Assembly (NCBI RefSeq): GCF_020520425.1
Contig: NC_079492.1
Location: forward strand, 143,100,361-143,164,360
DNA from: Spinacia oleracea
Lineage: Eukaryota > Streptophyta > Magnoliopsida > Caryophyllales > Amaranthaceae
Reading direction: 5' to 3'
DNA: 64,000 nucleotides
The stretch's first letter is position 1; every line of letters starts with the position of its first letter. The notes under the pieces were generated by a model. The model had not been told where the DNA came from. It did no database searches and was given only the letters and a program-made list of their open reading frames with translations. Both the position numbers and the translations under genes were made by a program. This document shows, piece after piece, positions 15,001 to 27,436 of the stretch.

Positions 15001-18000
15001 CTACTCACTTGTGTTTATGAAAGATTTTGGATAAGGTTGTCGCAACCAGTTGTCTTACTTAGCCCATTTTTTTTTTGTAACAAAAGGCTCTTTGTGGGAG
15101 ACAGACAAAGTTTGGATGCAGCTTTGATGGCTGGTGAGATGGTGGACGAATTGTCGTAGACGTGGGCAATTTTTAGGCTCGTGGTAGGATTTCTTGGAAG
15201 TTTTAGGATATGGTGATGTTGAATAAAGGTTTTGATCTCAGGCGGAGGGGATTGATTTGTGGGTATGTATTTTATTTTCAGTGAATGGGAGACCCAAGAG
15301 GTAGTGGCATGTGATCCTCTTTCACCTTTCTGTTTCCTTTGGTGGTAGATGTCTTGAGTAGGGTGCTTTTTAGGGAGGGAGGGAGAGGTGGGGGTGGAGG
15401 AGTTGGGCTTCTTAGTTTGTTATCTTACAGGCTGGTAAGAGGTGGTGGTGTCTCAGATGGCAGTTTGTTGATATTGTTGTCCTTTTCTTTTCTGATACTG
15501 GTTTTAAAATATTCTGACCCTCCAAGTTTTCGTGCTATGCTGCGGTCTTAAGGTTAGCTTGTCCTACTATAGCCTAGTGTTTTGGATAGGTACTCCTCAC
15601 TGGCTGGTTGTATCAAGGGGGGTGGTGGTGGAGGGTTGACTCTCAGAGTAGTAGCAGAGATATAAATTAGAAAGTTGGACAGGTGGAAGACAGTCAGAGT
15701 GCTTATTTTTCTTTTCGGAGTTGTAATTCTCTCATTCAAACTTTTCTTTTTAATCCTCACCCTTTTTAAGATTCAGGTGGGTGTTGCTAGAAGACTGCAA
15801 AGGCTTATGAGGGATTTTTTGTGTGCTAAGGGGTAGGTGAGGACTGAGGAGAGGGCTTACTTCTCTTTAGGAGTAGTAATACTCTTGCTCTCGTGAGATG
15901 GAAGTGTGTTGACCTAAGGAGGAGGGTGGACTGGTGTTTGGTTATTTGGTACCGAGAAGGCGAGAAGGATCTCTTTAGTGGGTGGTTTTTGGTTATTTGG
16001 CACCGAGACGGATCTCTTTAGTGGGTGGTTTTTGGTTATTTGGTACCGAGAAGGATCTCTTTAGTGGGGAACTGATTGTGGCGTTTCCTGATGGAGCCTG
16101 GTTCTCTTCTGCACATAATGATACCGGGGTGACAAAATGATTGCGATGTATTAACAGGGTCTTGATTCCTGAGTCCTGACACTTGCTCTAGGAGGATCAT
16201 TTCACAGTTCTCTTCTCTTTGTTTCCCTTGGTCAGTTATATGGTGGATATGGAGAGCACAGTGCTTTTGGGAATATTTATGGGAAGGGGAGCAGCCATTT
16301 AGTATCACTTTTCCCTCTTAGCTTAGATTGTCCCTGCATCTTACTCTTATTTCTTTCTTTTGGGTGAGGAATTGTGACAAATTTTCTTATTTTTTTTTTT
16401 TATTAGAGGGAGCCTCATTTTGACAGTTGAGAGAGCTAACTAACTTGTTGGGTATCCTAGATTCTTCCTCCTCTGATTCCAGGATAGGAGAGTGTAAAAT
16501 TGTGGCTGGCATATTTTCAGGATCTTTTTCCTGTCTCTCTTTTTATAAACATCTTCTGGATACACTTACTCATCATTTTCCGCACTCAGTACTTTCATTT
16601 AGATGGCTAAGGTTCCGAAGCCGGTAAAAAGATTCTACTGTGGAGAACTCAATACGCGTGATAATCTACAGAGATCTTACAAGGCTATCACCTACAAAAA
16701 GTCAAAAAGCATCCTGCCATAGAATCTTATGCCCTTTCCTCCAACCAAACTTCCAGGTTGGTAGAGGTTGTTTAGTATTGTTGGGAGTCATAGGATGGTT
16801 CATTCTACTTTCTAGCGCATTTGCACATTCATTATATGAAGTTTGGTTGGAGGAAAGGGCATAAGATTCTATGGCAGGATGCTTTTTGTAGGTGATTTGT
16901 GTGCAGAGGAATGACAGGAGATTTTGCGGTTGGAGTTTTCATTGAATACTTTATGGGTGCGACTTCCAAAGGTTTTTTTTTTTTTTGGCTTCTTTTAGGG
17001 CTCACGCTCATAGAATCTCCACGACGTGTCCCTTTGAGATGTTTTGTGTGATTCTGGTTTTTCTTGTCTGTGCCTTGATTTGTGGTGGACTGCTAGAGTT
17101 CTGGTCCTCCTCTTTTGTATCTTCACATTCCCTATTGAATGAATATTGTTTTTCTACATATACTCACAATAAGAAAATTTACTCTCGTCTCTTGTCAGTA
17201 TCTTTCTCTGAATTAAACTTCACTGCTCCTAGTAATGGTTTTAAATTCCATATGTGTTATTCTTATTTTCATATCTGATGTTTGTCATTGGGTATTCTGA
17301 TATAGATTTTCCATGTAGGCATGTGACCGATATCATCGTCTGAAGCTCTTAATATATACTGTACACATTGACACAAAAGTACGTAGTACAATTTTAATCG
17401 GCGCTATCAGCGACTCAGCGTTAAACACGAACACATAATGTGCCCACGCACAAACACATAACGCGCCCACGCACAAACACACACACACAATAACACAAGT
17501 TGTCCCATTCAGTTTGTGTTATGGAGAGGGATGAGTGATACAATTTTTATACTTTATATTATGGTGAAGCCATGTTGATTTTTTAGGGGCGGGAACAGCC
17601 ATCGCAATAATTATATCTGGGCTGCATTTAGTTTTCTCAGCAAAAATTTATTCTGAGTTCAAAAGAGTGTATCAGGAGAGTAGAATTCTGTGTAGCAGTC
17701 TAGAGCAATCGGAAAAGCAAGTGGATCTAGCACTTCATTGCCGTACCCCATGGGGTAAAGAAGGGCTTCAAGGACAGAACAAGAGAGTATATGAGCTAGT
17801 TGCCACCACGAGGAGTTCAGAGATGAGAAACACCTTGAAAACAGTGCAAATATGATCTTCCAAAATTTATTGTGGACTTTGGCTAGCTATGAACATTTAA
17901 TCTTCTTTAAATTCTTTGGGGCAAAGCACTTGTTGAGCTGTCATGCAATAACTTGCTATTTAGCTTTAAGAGATAGACAAGAAAGAGAGGATTTGATTCT

Positions 18001-21000
18001 GGTGATGGCTAAAACATCTGGTGGTTATATTATTACAGGTGGTGACAAACCTTGTTGTGGAGTCAGTCATGGAGGAAAATAATAGGGCAAGATAGTAGAA
18101 GTGGAGGCTTGGGTTGCAAACGGGCAAATGAAATGCTGAAAGCATTTGGATCTATGTATAAAAAGTTCTTATGAATTTATGTATTCGGACAACCTAGTTT
18201 GATATGATCTTGATTGAGCCTGGACACGACATGTAATGCCTTTAAACTTAGTTAGGGTATTAAGCTTCTCTTGTCTTTCCTTAGTTACAATCCTTTGCAC
18301 AAGTACACAAAGTGATGCCGTGACGTAACTGACGTTTCTGAAATTTAGGTAAGCTTGTGAGTAAGATAAATGTAGTTCAGTCAATGTAACTTTTGATCTA
18401 GTTAGAGGATGTGGATAAAGAGTATGCAAGTAATTTGCAACCATGTTAGTCCGTATCCCAAGTGTTGTGCTGAAAACAATTGAGCAGCTTGTCTACATTG
18501 CATGTGATCTCCTATGTTGATGAGTTGTTTTGTTTCCTGAATAGATTGATACTGTACAGTGAAGAAAGGGGCAAACGGTAGGGGGGGGGAGTTGGGGTGG
18601 ATTCCATTTCAACGCTAGTATAGTTGTAGAAAGTAGAGATTATAATCTGAGTTATAGTGACTGTGGTTGACCGTACTTTTCTTTTTTCCCTATGTGATGA
18701 ATCCATTGGATCGTTTGAAAAGGGGAATGTTGTTAGTTTGTTACATTGGTTTTATATTAATTAGACAGGAATCAAGGATGGACTGCATGACCTTACTAAG
18801 TTATTGTTTGTCTTGTGATGACTGGCCATCGGTGAAAAAATATGTATTCTTTTCTTTGTCTAATTATGACAAGCCCGTAGGATATAACTTGCTGGTCAGG
18901 CAAAATTCACCATGCAGAAATTAGGTCTGCCTCATCCCTATTAAGTACATTAGGCTTACCTGATTCAAAATATGGGGTTGTCACTTGTTTGGTCCTTTCC
19001 CCTAGGAGTCAGTTGTAGCCGAGGAGGAATAAAACCCCAAAGGCACAAACCATACTTATTTTCGTTTGCTTGCGTGTAAAGTTCTCTTTATCTTTATCTG
19101 CCCTCACATTGATTTACCCTTGTAAGCAGTGGACTAATAAAATGTAAACTTGTTTTTGTTTCAGAATTTTACGCCTCTGGGGACATTTCAGCTCTATTTT
19201 ACCTGTGGAATCCTTTGACGATCCTTACATGCATGGGATCATCGACATCTCCCATTGAAAACTTTCTTGTGATTTTGTCTATTTATGGAGCATGTAAACG
19301 TAAGACGCCAACCATTTTTTCCTATATAAATTGCTCCTCTCTTGGTTCTTTCTTGTCCATAGTTTGTTATATTCGTCCTGAAGCCAAGGACCTCGAATGT
19401 TTTCTGATAAATACATGATTTGACAGAGTTGCCATTTCTGAAAACTTATCCACATGTGAGTTGCTGTAAGCTTGTGCTTCTAAATCCTCCTTGCGGCTTC
19501 ATAAATACACAAGTCTGTGTTCAGGTGTTAGATTCATCCATTTATGCAAATTTGCATGCTTTTTGTTCAAAATGAAATGTCGAGTGTTCACACAGATGTA
19601 GGACTGGTCAAGTATCTAAATGGGTACCCAGAGTAAAAGGAAGAATTTTAACATAGTTGGCCATTGACTAAACTTTTGTTTGCCTTTTGCTAGGCTCTGT
19701 GCTACACCTCTTTCCTCTTTTCCGTATTATCTTTATTACTTATGTCAATTATAGGATCTCTACTAGACAGCTAATTTTGTCAAAATCTTCAAATTTTGGT
19801 TTTCATCTATGCATAGTATTTTTTTGCATCAATTTCTCGACGTCTCCATTAGTGTTTAACATCTTGAAATAAACCGATGCAGGTTTGATACCTCTGGCAG
19901 CTGTTGGATGGGTATTGGCTACTCATATATCACTTTATCCAGCAGTTCTGCTTATACCGGTATTATCTGTTTCTTTGACATTGGCTAGTCTGCTATCATC
20001 ATATGAAAAGCAATCGTCTTTCTCTTCTATTGGGATTTCTATTCAAACTTTCAAATGAATGGGCAATTGGGCATATATGTGTTCTAGGTGATCCTCTTGC
20101 TCGGCTATGGTCCAGATGCACCTCCAAAGAAATTGTTTTTGCAAAAGATTTCCAGAGAGACTGCAAAGGATTCTAGTGATAGTAGTTTGCAGCATGTGAA
20201 ACCAATCACTGGTTCGGCATTACCTTCTTTTTCATGGCGACCAGTTATCTTATTCCTATTATGGGCGTCAGCTTGGTCAATTTATATTCTGGTTCTGTGT
20301 GGAATCTCTGTCAGACAGAATGGTGGTTTACAAGAGATGTTTAAGAGGTAGCTAGAAGCAAATGTTTTTCCTTTCATTAAGAGTAAATAAATACTCTCTT
20401 TTCCATTACTAGGATGTGGCCAAAAGAATCCTCTTCATATTTTTATGGAAAAGCCTGTATACATGTGTCTCCCATCTTACGATTGTTTCCTAATTAAATT
20501 GACAATAATGTTGTTTGTCAAGAAAAAAGGCCCTAGAATATTTTTGGGTCCTAATTTGTCCGAACTGAAAGTGAAATGCGTAGATTTGATGCAAAAAGAC
20601 CAAGTAGGTTGAGCATGCTGCTTGAGATCAATATTAATAATTTGACTTGTCCAAGTATCTGCATTGCAGTGGTGACTCTCTTTGATATGGGGAAGAAGTA
20701 TGTAATGATTGCCATCCTTACCGATTTCATATATTCACATTTGATGTCCCAACTCCGAAGTGTCTATTATCTTACTATGTGTTTAAAGCTATTCCTATTT
20801 CCCCCCTCTAATCTTGGTCTTCTTGCAAAGTTGACTTGGGCGAACTCTGCCGAACAATGGGAATAATGTTGAACTTTTCATTTATCTTCAACTGTATCTT
20901 GATGCAATGTGTTGGGTAGCCACATTATGGTTTAACTTGTTTGAGTGTTTTCTGCAGGACCTATGGATTTATTTTGACAGTGGAGGATTTGTCTCCAAAT

Positions 21001-23987
21001 ATAGGTGTTTTATGGTGAGTGACGAACAATAAACTCGGGAGAAACGGGGCACTTTTCAGCTGACTTCTTAGTCTTCGTGTGACTAATCTGTTTGTTGTGC
21101 TAACTATAGGTACTTCTTCGCAGAAGTTTTTGATTTTTTCAGAAACTTTTTCCTGATAGTGATCCACATGAACATTCTCTTCATGATATTGCCATTGGCC
21201 ATACGGATGAAACATCGGCCTTGTTTCTTGGCTTTTGTCTATGTTGCCATCTGTTCAATGCTGAAGACTTACCCGTCAGTAAGTACCCCTATCTTTAAAT
21301 ACTTTTATTTTTAAGCATTGCAGTTAATTAGGCTGAATGGTAAACCAAAATAATGAGTTTTTCTGGCTGAAGTGCTGAACGGAAAACAGTAAATTCTTAT
21401 TAACCAATACTCTGGAATGAAGTTGGTCTTTTGAAACTGAAGGTTCGACCTGTCTAAAATGGATCATACTATATTTGTTCACCTATCCTTGAAAAAGGAG
21501 AATATGGTGGAGAAAAAGAGGTAAAGACAAGCTTGGAATGTCTAACCTTACCGGGGAATAACAAAGAATGACTCCAGAATTATTATATTTCTGTTGATCA
21601 GATATTTGTTCAGACATGTTATTTCCCTATATTGTGCTGTGTACCTAATGTATCCTTGTCTGGTTCCTTTGTTGTTTGATATTGTTCAGGTTGCAGATTC
21701 TGCTTTGTACCTTGGTTTGTTTGGCTTGTTTATCAATCAGTTAGCAGGCAAGTCCGTAGAGTTGTTCATTATTCTTTTATAATTATAACTTCATATAAGT
21801 GGACATGGAACGATAATTTTGTTGCTGTTTTGCAGATATGCATTTCTCTTTTGTCCTCTTCTGTGGGTATATTGGTGTTAATCTCCTGAGTCCTGTTATG
21901 CACAATCTTTGGATATGGAGGGTATGCTGTTATTTACCTCATTTTCTTGGCTACCTTAGTGAGTGTGTAGTTTTGTTCTCACTGGATTGTTCTTCCTACA
22001 GGGAACTGGGAATGCCAATTTCTACTATGCAACTGCTATAGCTTATGCTGCCCTCCAGGTTTGATTTCTTTGATTAGGACACTTCTGATATTCAATTTAA
22101 GGATTGTCGACGTGTGTGACATTTTTCTTTAATGTAAATTCGATTTTGTGCCCAAGGCTTTTGACAACTGGTGGGATACCCCTGTGGTTTACGTCTATTT
22201 TACAACGTTGCATAGAATTAGTTTTTGTCAAACGATGAGATTTCAATCATATCTTGAATTTCCGAATGAAATTCAATTGCTGAAGCTAAAATACCCTTCT
22301 TGTGCCAAATCCCTCCAAAAGGAATATTCTTTAACCATCAGCTGGTTCCCATTTTAGGGTGAATTCAATGCAGTTAATAAGCCGAACTTAACTGCAACTG
22401 CAAGCTCTTGTTATAATTGGATCAAGATGACCGGGATATATGTACATTTGTCAAAAACCTTGTTACCAGATAGAACTTTGGGACACCACATGGAAGATCC
22501 CATCAAGTTTTTTTTATCCTTGCCCGATTTAATATGTATTTGAGGTTTCTGTTAAAAAAAATGTGTTTGAAAGAGTCGCAGATGTGAATTAGACTCTATT
22601 GAACATGGTGAACCAGACAGAATATTTTGAGTCGGGACACTGTAGAAAGCCCATCAATCTTGTCTAATTCAGTTGAAAACTTATTTATACTCGAGAAAGT
22701 TACTATGTAAAACATATTAGATTCAATTTTTCAGCCCTAATTTTTTTTTGTCTGGTTGATGTTTTAAACTTGGTTTTAAAAACACGCCGCAAGACACATA
22801 TACGTGCTAGCCTCAGCTCCTCGAGCAACCCTTGTTGCACCCAAGAAAATCAGGCGCACGAGGCACATGCCTTTGGAGGCTCATTTCTTCATTCTTCTTT
22901 TGTGTTTGCTTCTTCCTCCCATCCCCCCTCCCTCTAATTTTCTTACTCCTTGAATAAACATCCTCTTTTAAATATAACGTGATAAATAATACATTTCCCA
23001 AAAATTAAAGTCAAAATTATCTCGAACGTTTTTCGGCTTTTCGCAAGATAGTGGATCCTTGTGCACGATTTATGTACCTTCGCCTTGTGCCTCATGCATC
23101 AGCACTTAGTTTTTAATTGTAAGGTGTTAGGCTGTGTTCTATTCGGCTGATTTTGTATGAACTTATCTTAACTTATCTTAGCCTATTTTTTCTGAACATC
23201 TGGAAAAAAAAACCTAATTTGTCCAAAATAGACTTATTTGTGAGTGAGATTGTCTGAACCTGTTCTATTTTAACTTATTATTTTGTCAGAAATAAATCAA
23301 GCAAACAAGGCCTAAGGAAAGATATGTGGTTGTATTTGATCGTGTTTAAATGTCGCAACTTTATCATACAGCTACTAATGTGTTTACCCTAACGTTCTAC
23401 TCCTAGTTCTTGAATCTTTTGAACTGCTTGCTTATTAAGTTTAGTTTTGTTTGACTTGCATGATTAGTTGCTTAAACTGGTTTGGCAATGACTTATGTAG
23501 GCAGGGCCTTGTCTTTGGGTTTAGTTTCGAAAGGAATAATAGGAAATGAGTTGGAAGAGCTTGCAACCTAGAGCTGTTCTTATACAGTTATTCACCTACC
23601 TTTTTCACGTGATTTGAATTTCTTATCGCTAGTTAAGTTAGTCTCTTTGGGATACTAGCTTACACGATTACTCATGAGAAATAGTTCTCTTGTCACTTTA
23701 CTACCTTCGTTTTCCTATCTTAACAGTCTACTCATGTTATTGGTAATGCATTAATACTTGCATCTTGATGTTATGTTACGGAAACAATCACTTTCCATTC
23801 GAGCCAACCCCCACTGTGAAATGTCCTTGTTCCTTTATGTCTACATGATAGTACCTAGCTATCCTGAATATTCTAGAAGGATTCTAAACGTCTTGTCTGA
23901 TCGTTGTTTCAGATCATTTTGGTGGTGGATAGTGCAAGTGCAATGCTTAACCATGACAGACGGTTAAGGAAGTTGACTACTGCATAG
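12097..23987 (+). CDS. PIGU: PIG-U, GPI transamidase complex subunit
   Basis: Fourteen exons: 12097-12274, 12371-12421, 12534-12594, 12688-12720, 13716-13840, 19165-19299, 19883-19959, 20088-20347, 20958-21014, 21110-21278, 21690-21747, 21836-21921, 22002-22058, 23913-23987; 1422 bp, 473 aa with agreeing phases. Recognisable PIG-U landmarks: SRPEVSTPVTSLRRLAEGYW, SISPYAGSMYHGSPLLL, LGPLTV, then IDGQPSH, ADLIAALLLRATG, LWNPLTILTCMGSSTSPIEN, LLLGYGPDAP, TYGFILTVEDLSPNIGVLWY, and a basic tail RRLRKLTTA. Many hydrophobic segments mark a polytopic ER membrane protein. Known of the family: PIG-U (yeast Gab1/Cdc91) works with PIG-K, PIG-T, GPAA1 and PIG-S to attach preformed GPI anchors to protein C termini. 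Odd points: intron 11 starts with GC (GCAAGT at 21748), intron 5 is 5.3 kb because of a LINE insertion, and the penultimate intron is 1.85 kb. A single copy and constitutive expression are expected but cannot be seen. Confidence 0.94.
15934..16068. repeat. Three tandem copies of a ~45-49-bp unit inside the LINE remnant
   Basis: The segment reads GGTTATTTGGTACCGAGAAG ... GATCTCTTTAGTGGG three times in a row, with small differences (TACCGAGAAGG, CACCGAGACGG, TACCGAGAAGG; the first copy has extra GCGAGAAG). It looks like local expansion after the LINE died, since the unit breaks the coding frame of the C-terminal part of the element. Confidence 0.8.
16708..16883. repeat. Perfect 46-bp inverted repeat (84-bp spacer)
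   Basis: Arms 16708-16753 and 16838-16883 are exact reverse complements over 46 bp; the arms begin AGCATCCTGCCATAGAATC and end CAACCAAACTTC. Similarity continues outward (ATCACCTACAAAAAG on the left, its complement CTTTTTGTAGGTGA on the right) after an 8-bp difference. It lies at the 3' end of the LINE remnant and suggests an inverted partial duplication. A transcript of intron 5 could form a long hairpin here. Confidence 0.9.
23130..23312. mobile_element. 183-bp MITE in the last PIG-U intron
   Basis: The element starts GGCTGTGTTCTATTCGGCTG after TA and ends GCAAACAAGGCC before TA. The interior is rich in AACTTATCTTAACTTATCTT and AACTTATTATTTTGTC, resembling the element at 44032-44236 in this window. 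The TA duplication is short, so superfamily is uncertain. Not an exon: it lies between coding exons at 22058 and 23913. Confidence 0.55.
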
Positions 23988-24669
23988 ACTTGAGTTTCAA
24001 AGTCATTCGGCTGTGTCTTTCCAACTTCACCGAATGGTATTCCTCAAAGGTAGCTGCTGTACAGAGCTCAAAAGTAATGTTCACCGTCTTTCATCATCAG
24101 GCGAAGGTTCCAAAAGAAAAGCACGCCTTTGAAAAATTTCGGAAACAGCCCATCTTGGTAGTTTGCATAGCTAGCCATTTACGCGGAGGGATCTTTGTTG
24201 TAACGTTGTGAATTTAAGTAAGTTACAATAGTTTCCACAGATTTGTATTTTACGGCCTTCACTGTCAAGATCCAATATCAGTTAGTAAAGAAAATGATTG
24301 TTATTTTATTCAAATAATCAATATGTAATGTTTTGATTTGATGAACAAAACTTATGAACACTCATCACAAATTTAAATCTACTATTGCTTTAAAATTTGT
24401 GGATCCTGGAAACGGGTTCGACTGTAGACAGCTTGCCAATAAGCTTAATCTTGTGCAGCTGATACATAACAAAAGCAGCAAACACATGAAGGCACACATC
24501 TTGATCAGCTCGACCTGACTGAACCAAGCTCAAATAGCATGCGAACATTTTGATGCACAATACTAACCATCTTATGTGTTAAGTGGTGTCTTGGTATTTT
24601 CAAGACTCAATTTCACGCTTTTCTATTACCGGATTTTCACAAGATAGTCTAACCTAGACCTGGTTATTG
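23988..24669. other. PIG-U 3' flank
   Basis: Sequence after the PIG-U stop. The 3' UTR probably occupies the first 250-350 bp; AATAAT/AATATGTAATG-type signals appear near 24315. Nothing else is recognised before the solo LTR that begins at 24675. Confidence 0.5.
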
Positions 24670-24674
24670 GACAA

Positions 24675-25477
24675 TGTTATAAATGAAGGACCTTTTAGGC
24701 TTGTATGTTGATTTTTATGACAATTTGATGTTTGAATAATGAGAAGAAATAATTAAAGAAATTAAAAACACACACAAAGATTTAAGGTGGTTCACTCTTC
24801 AATGAGCTACATCCACCATAGGGGAGGGTTTGGAGCTTGTATTACTCTTCAATGGAGAAAGGATTACAAAGAGGAATTCTCAAAGGTGAAGAAGAGAGAA
24901 TTCTATGTATGCTTAGATCTAGGGTTTCAACCTCACTTGTGTTTCTCTCTCTTAATTATGAAAATCTCATTACATTTGATATTTATAGTGTTAGACATCA
25001 AACCAATCTAAGGGACAAGAAAAGGCCACGTCGATTGTACCTTGCGGAGAAGAAAACAGATTACCCGCAGAGTTCGGTCGAACCTTTAAAGGGTTCGGCC
25101 GAACCAAGGTCAGGTTCGCCGAACTTACCAAAAAAGTTCGGGCGAACCTCCAAAATCATAGCTACTGATCTCTTCAGGTTCGGCCGAACATTCTAAGAGT
25201 TCGGCCGAACTTCCAGCAGGTTCGGCCGAACCTCCAGCAGGTTCGGCCGAACTTCCCCTGCTGCATGACAGCTTCTCGTAAAATGGTCATAACTCCCTCA
25301 TTTCTCATCCAAAATGAGCTTATGACCAGAAGTTGGAAAGCTATTGAGCCAAGCTTTCACCTCCAACTTGAATCAACTCAATCTAATGAGTAGATCATGA
25401 GATATGTCCATTTGAAGTCAGACCTTCCACTATAACACCTTAACATCCTTCAAGGAAGATTCGAGGCACACATAACA
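24675..25477. mobile_element. Solo LTR (803 bp), TSD GACAA
   Basis: The segment begins TGTTATAAATG and ends CACATAACA, giving TG...CA ends with a 6-bp inverted repeat (TGTTAT/ATAACA). Both sides carry the same 5-bp target duplication GACAA (24670-24674 and 25478-25482). No internal gag-pol region or second LTR is present, as expected for unequal recombination between two LTRs. Near 24780 there is AGATTTAAGGTGGTTCAC, a block of the kind seen in LTRs of plant Copia-like elements (from memory). The 3' half carries a cluster of GTTCGGCCGAAC palindromes. Family assignment is not proven. Confidence 0.88.
25074..25252. repeat. Cluster of 12-bp palindromes GTTCGGCCGAAC in the solo LTR
   Basis: Five perfect copies of GTTCGGCCGAAC (25093-25104, 25178-25189, 25199-25210, 25220-25231, 25241-25252) and three one-base variants (near 25074, 25106, 25135) occur within 180 bp. 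Spacing in the last three is 21 bp, about two helical turns, with CCAGCAG spacers. Each copy is its own reverse complement, so it could be a dimeric protein site or simply a local duplication. Confidence 0.9.
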
Positions 25478-25482
25478 GACAA

Positions 25483-25966
25483 GATAGCCTAATATCGTCA
25501 AGGTTAGGGTCAAGTTAATAGGGTTTTTATTGGACAAGGTTTTTATTGGTCAGGGTTCATATATCGTCAAATTTATAAAAACAATTTTTAAAACTAAAAA
25601 GTTAATGACATACTCCCCAAAAAATTATGTGTATAACTTCGTTTCACTTTTATTCACATACGTGATACGACTCATTTTTTCATTTTTTCTATTTTGTTTA
25701 TTGACCCAACTACTATCGGCCAATTATTGACCCGCCCATTATTAACCCGCTGAAAATGACCCTTCATTACCCAACCAACTTTTGGCCCGCACCGACCCGC
25801 ACAACAACCAGCTCTAGTCTATCCTTATGTCCATTAATGGTTTTCTAATTACATTTTCTCCTCACATGATGTGCACAATGAGAAAATATAAGAGGGTTTA
25901 AAGTGCACCCGGATGCACCTTAGACTCTTAGAGGGGTGGTTCTACTTCTCCTATCATATAGTTTCC
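25483..25966. other. Intergenic, no gene
   Basis: Between the solo LTR and the first hAT-type element. It includes a CCCGCCC/GACCCGC-like stretch near 25725-25810 that looks like an eroded relative of the hAT-type interiors. No coding signal is seen. Confidence 0.5.
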
Positions 25967-25974
25967 CTCTTGAC

Positions 25975-26717
25975 TAGAGCTGTCAAAAACTGACCCGACC
26001 TGAAAACCCGACCTGAACCGACCGAACCCGTAACCGACCATGACCCGAAATTACGGTTAAACAGGTAACCCGAAACCCGACCCGAAAAAACCGATAACCG
26101 ATTTTAACCCGATGTTGTAACACCCGAACCCGAACCCGACACCCGACCCGAAAATGACCGGTAACCGAACTGACCCGACCGAACAATGACCCGAACCCGA
26201 TTCGATACCAGACCCGATGTCAACCCGAAACCGATTGTAACTCGATGAAACCTGCTATTGACTCTAAAATAAGTTTTAAAAAAAAAATTAGAGTATAAAA
26301 TAATTAAAATGTATAGGTTAATTATCAGACCCGAGTTTGACCCGTCCCTGAGAGTGACCCGACCTGAATTCCATTTGATCTGATTATTATCCGATCCAAA
26401 CTAAGACTCGAACCCGAAAATAACTATGTTGCAAACCGACTTAAACTCGACTCGATAAGACCCGAACCCGAAATTATCTGCTACAAACCGACTTAAACCC
26501 GACCCGATAAGACCCGATATCAAACCTGACCGAAATGTGACCCGACCCGAACCCGGGATAGGAAAAAACCCGATATGACCCGACCTGAAGTCGACCCGAC
26601 CGAACCTGAACTCAACCCAAATGGAATATTGACCCGACACGACCCGACCTGATCATGACCCGAGACCCGAGATGACCCGACCCAAACCCGACCCGATGAC
26701 CTGTTTTGACATCTCTA
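25975..26717. mobile_element. hAT-type non-autonomous element filled with ACCCGA motifs (743 bp)
   Basis: Terminal inverted repeats are TAGAGCTGTCAAAA and TTTTGACATCTCTA (13 of 14 bp). Flanks carry a perfect 8-bp duplication CTCTTGAC (25967-25974 and 26718-26725), the hallmark of hAT elements. The interior is almost entirely a degenerate iteration of ACCCGA, CCCGACCTGA and ACCCGAACCCGA on the plus strand and encodes no transposase. Open frames over it are produced by this periodicity and are not genes. Confidence 0.92.
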
Positions 26718-26725
26718 CTCTTGAC

Positions 26726-27436
26726 TTAGCAAGAAAGTGTCTTTAACCGCTCTCCATAGTTCCATGTCATGTGTCTTCAATGTAGGAAACATGCATTACA
26801 TTGTTAATTAGCTACCATAATTAGTACACCAATGGTAATTAACTGGGCTGCATTACGCTTACAGTCAGCAATTATTAAATTGATAATCCAGCTGTAACGT
26901 TTTAAGTGGTCGGCTAAGTAGCTAATTAATCGTTGTTAATAGTATGTTTTAGGCTTTAAGCACAAGCTAACAGATCGAGGTGCATGTTTCCTAGGCGTCG
27001 TGATTCATCACATAATGATATATTACTATAATTTAGGTCATGCATGACCTAATACTTTCAACAAGTTTCAGCTTAAGTTACTTATTGCTTTGTGTAGGGG
27101 TTTTTATTAAAAAAAATTATCGACTTGAATAGTTAAAATTTTACACTACTTGGTCGGTAGATTATTCAAACGATATAACGACCATTAATAAGAACAATAC
27201 ATATACCTGATGTCTTGGCCTAATAATTAACGTTGAATATATGTGTATGAATGTATGAGAGGTTGTAGATTCGAATCCCTTTAGTAAGAACTAAGAACAG
27301 TAAGTAGTGTTCACAGTTTTTACAGTCAAGTTTCAAAACGGGACTAAAACCAAAAACGATCCATGTGAACTTATTGTGAAGTGCGAACTTGCAAAGCAAC
27401 TTATTGATGCATACGAGTATATATATTTTTATAATA
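26726..27436. other. Intergenic, no gene
   Basis: AT-rich sequence between a hAT-type element and a Helitron. I see no coding exon, RNA gene or delimited repeat in it. Confidence 0.5.

Larger units (their letters stand above)
14330..16930 (+). pseudogene. Dead L1-clade LINE (reverse transcriptase remnant) in PIG-U intron 5
   Basis: Frames are broken by stops and frameshifts, yet L1-type reverse transcriptase pieces can be read in order on the plus strand. Near 15015 there is a PISL-region-like LLTCVYERF. At 15093-15150, GDRQSLDAALMAGEMVDE matches the usual RQ-ILDA-NEVVDE block. Near 15310-15370, DPLSPF is followed after a frameshift by FPLVVDVLSRVLF, like GDPLSPFLF-VDVLSR. Near 15785-15825, VARRLQRLMRDFL matches the post-RT block. 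The FADD catalytic box was not found, and the element cannot be active. Borders are approximate; no poly(A) tail or target duplication was identified. It lies in the same orientation as the host gene and accounts for much of the intron length. Confidence 0.75.

Noticed and set aside
25074..25252. Regularly repeated GTTCGGCCGAAC could suggest a CRISPR-like array
   Set aside because: Spacers are only 7-70 bp and partly identical, the repeats are 12 bp, and the whole lies inside an LTR of a plant genome.
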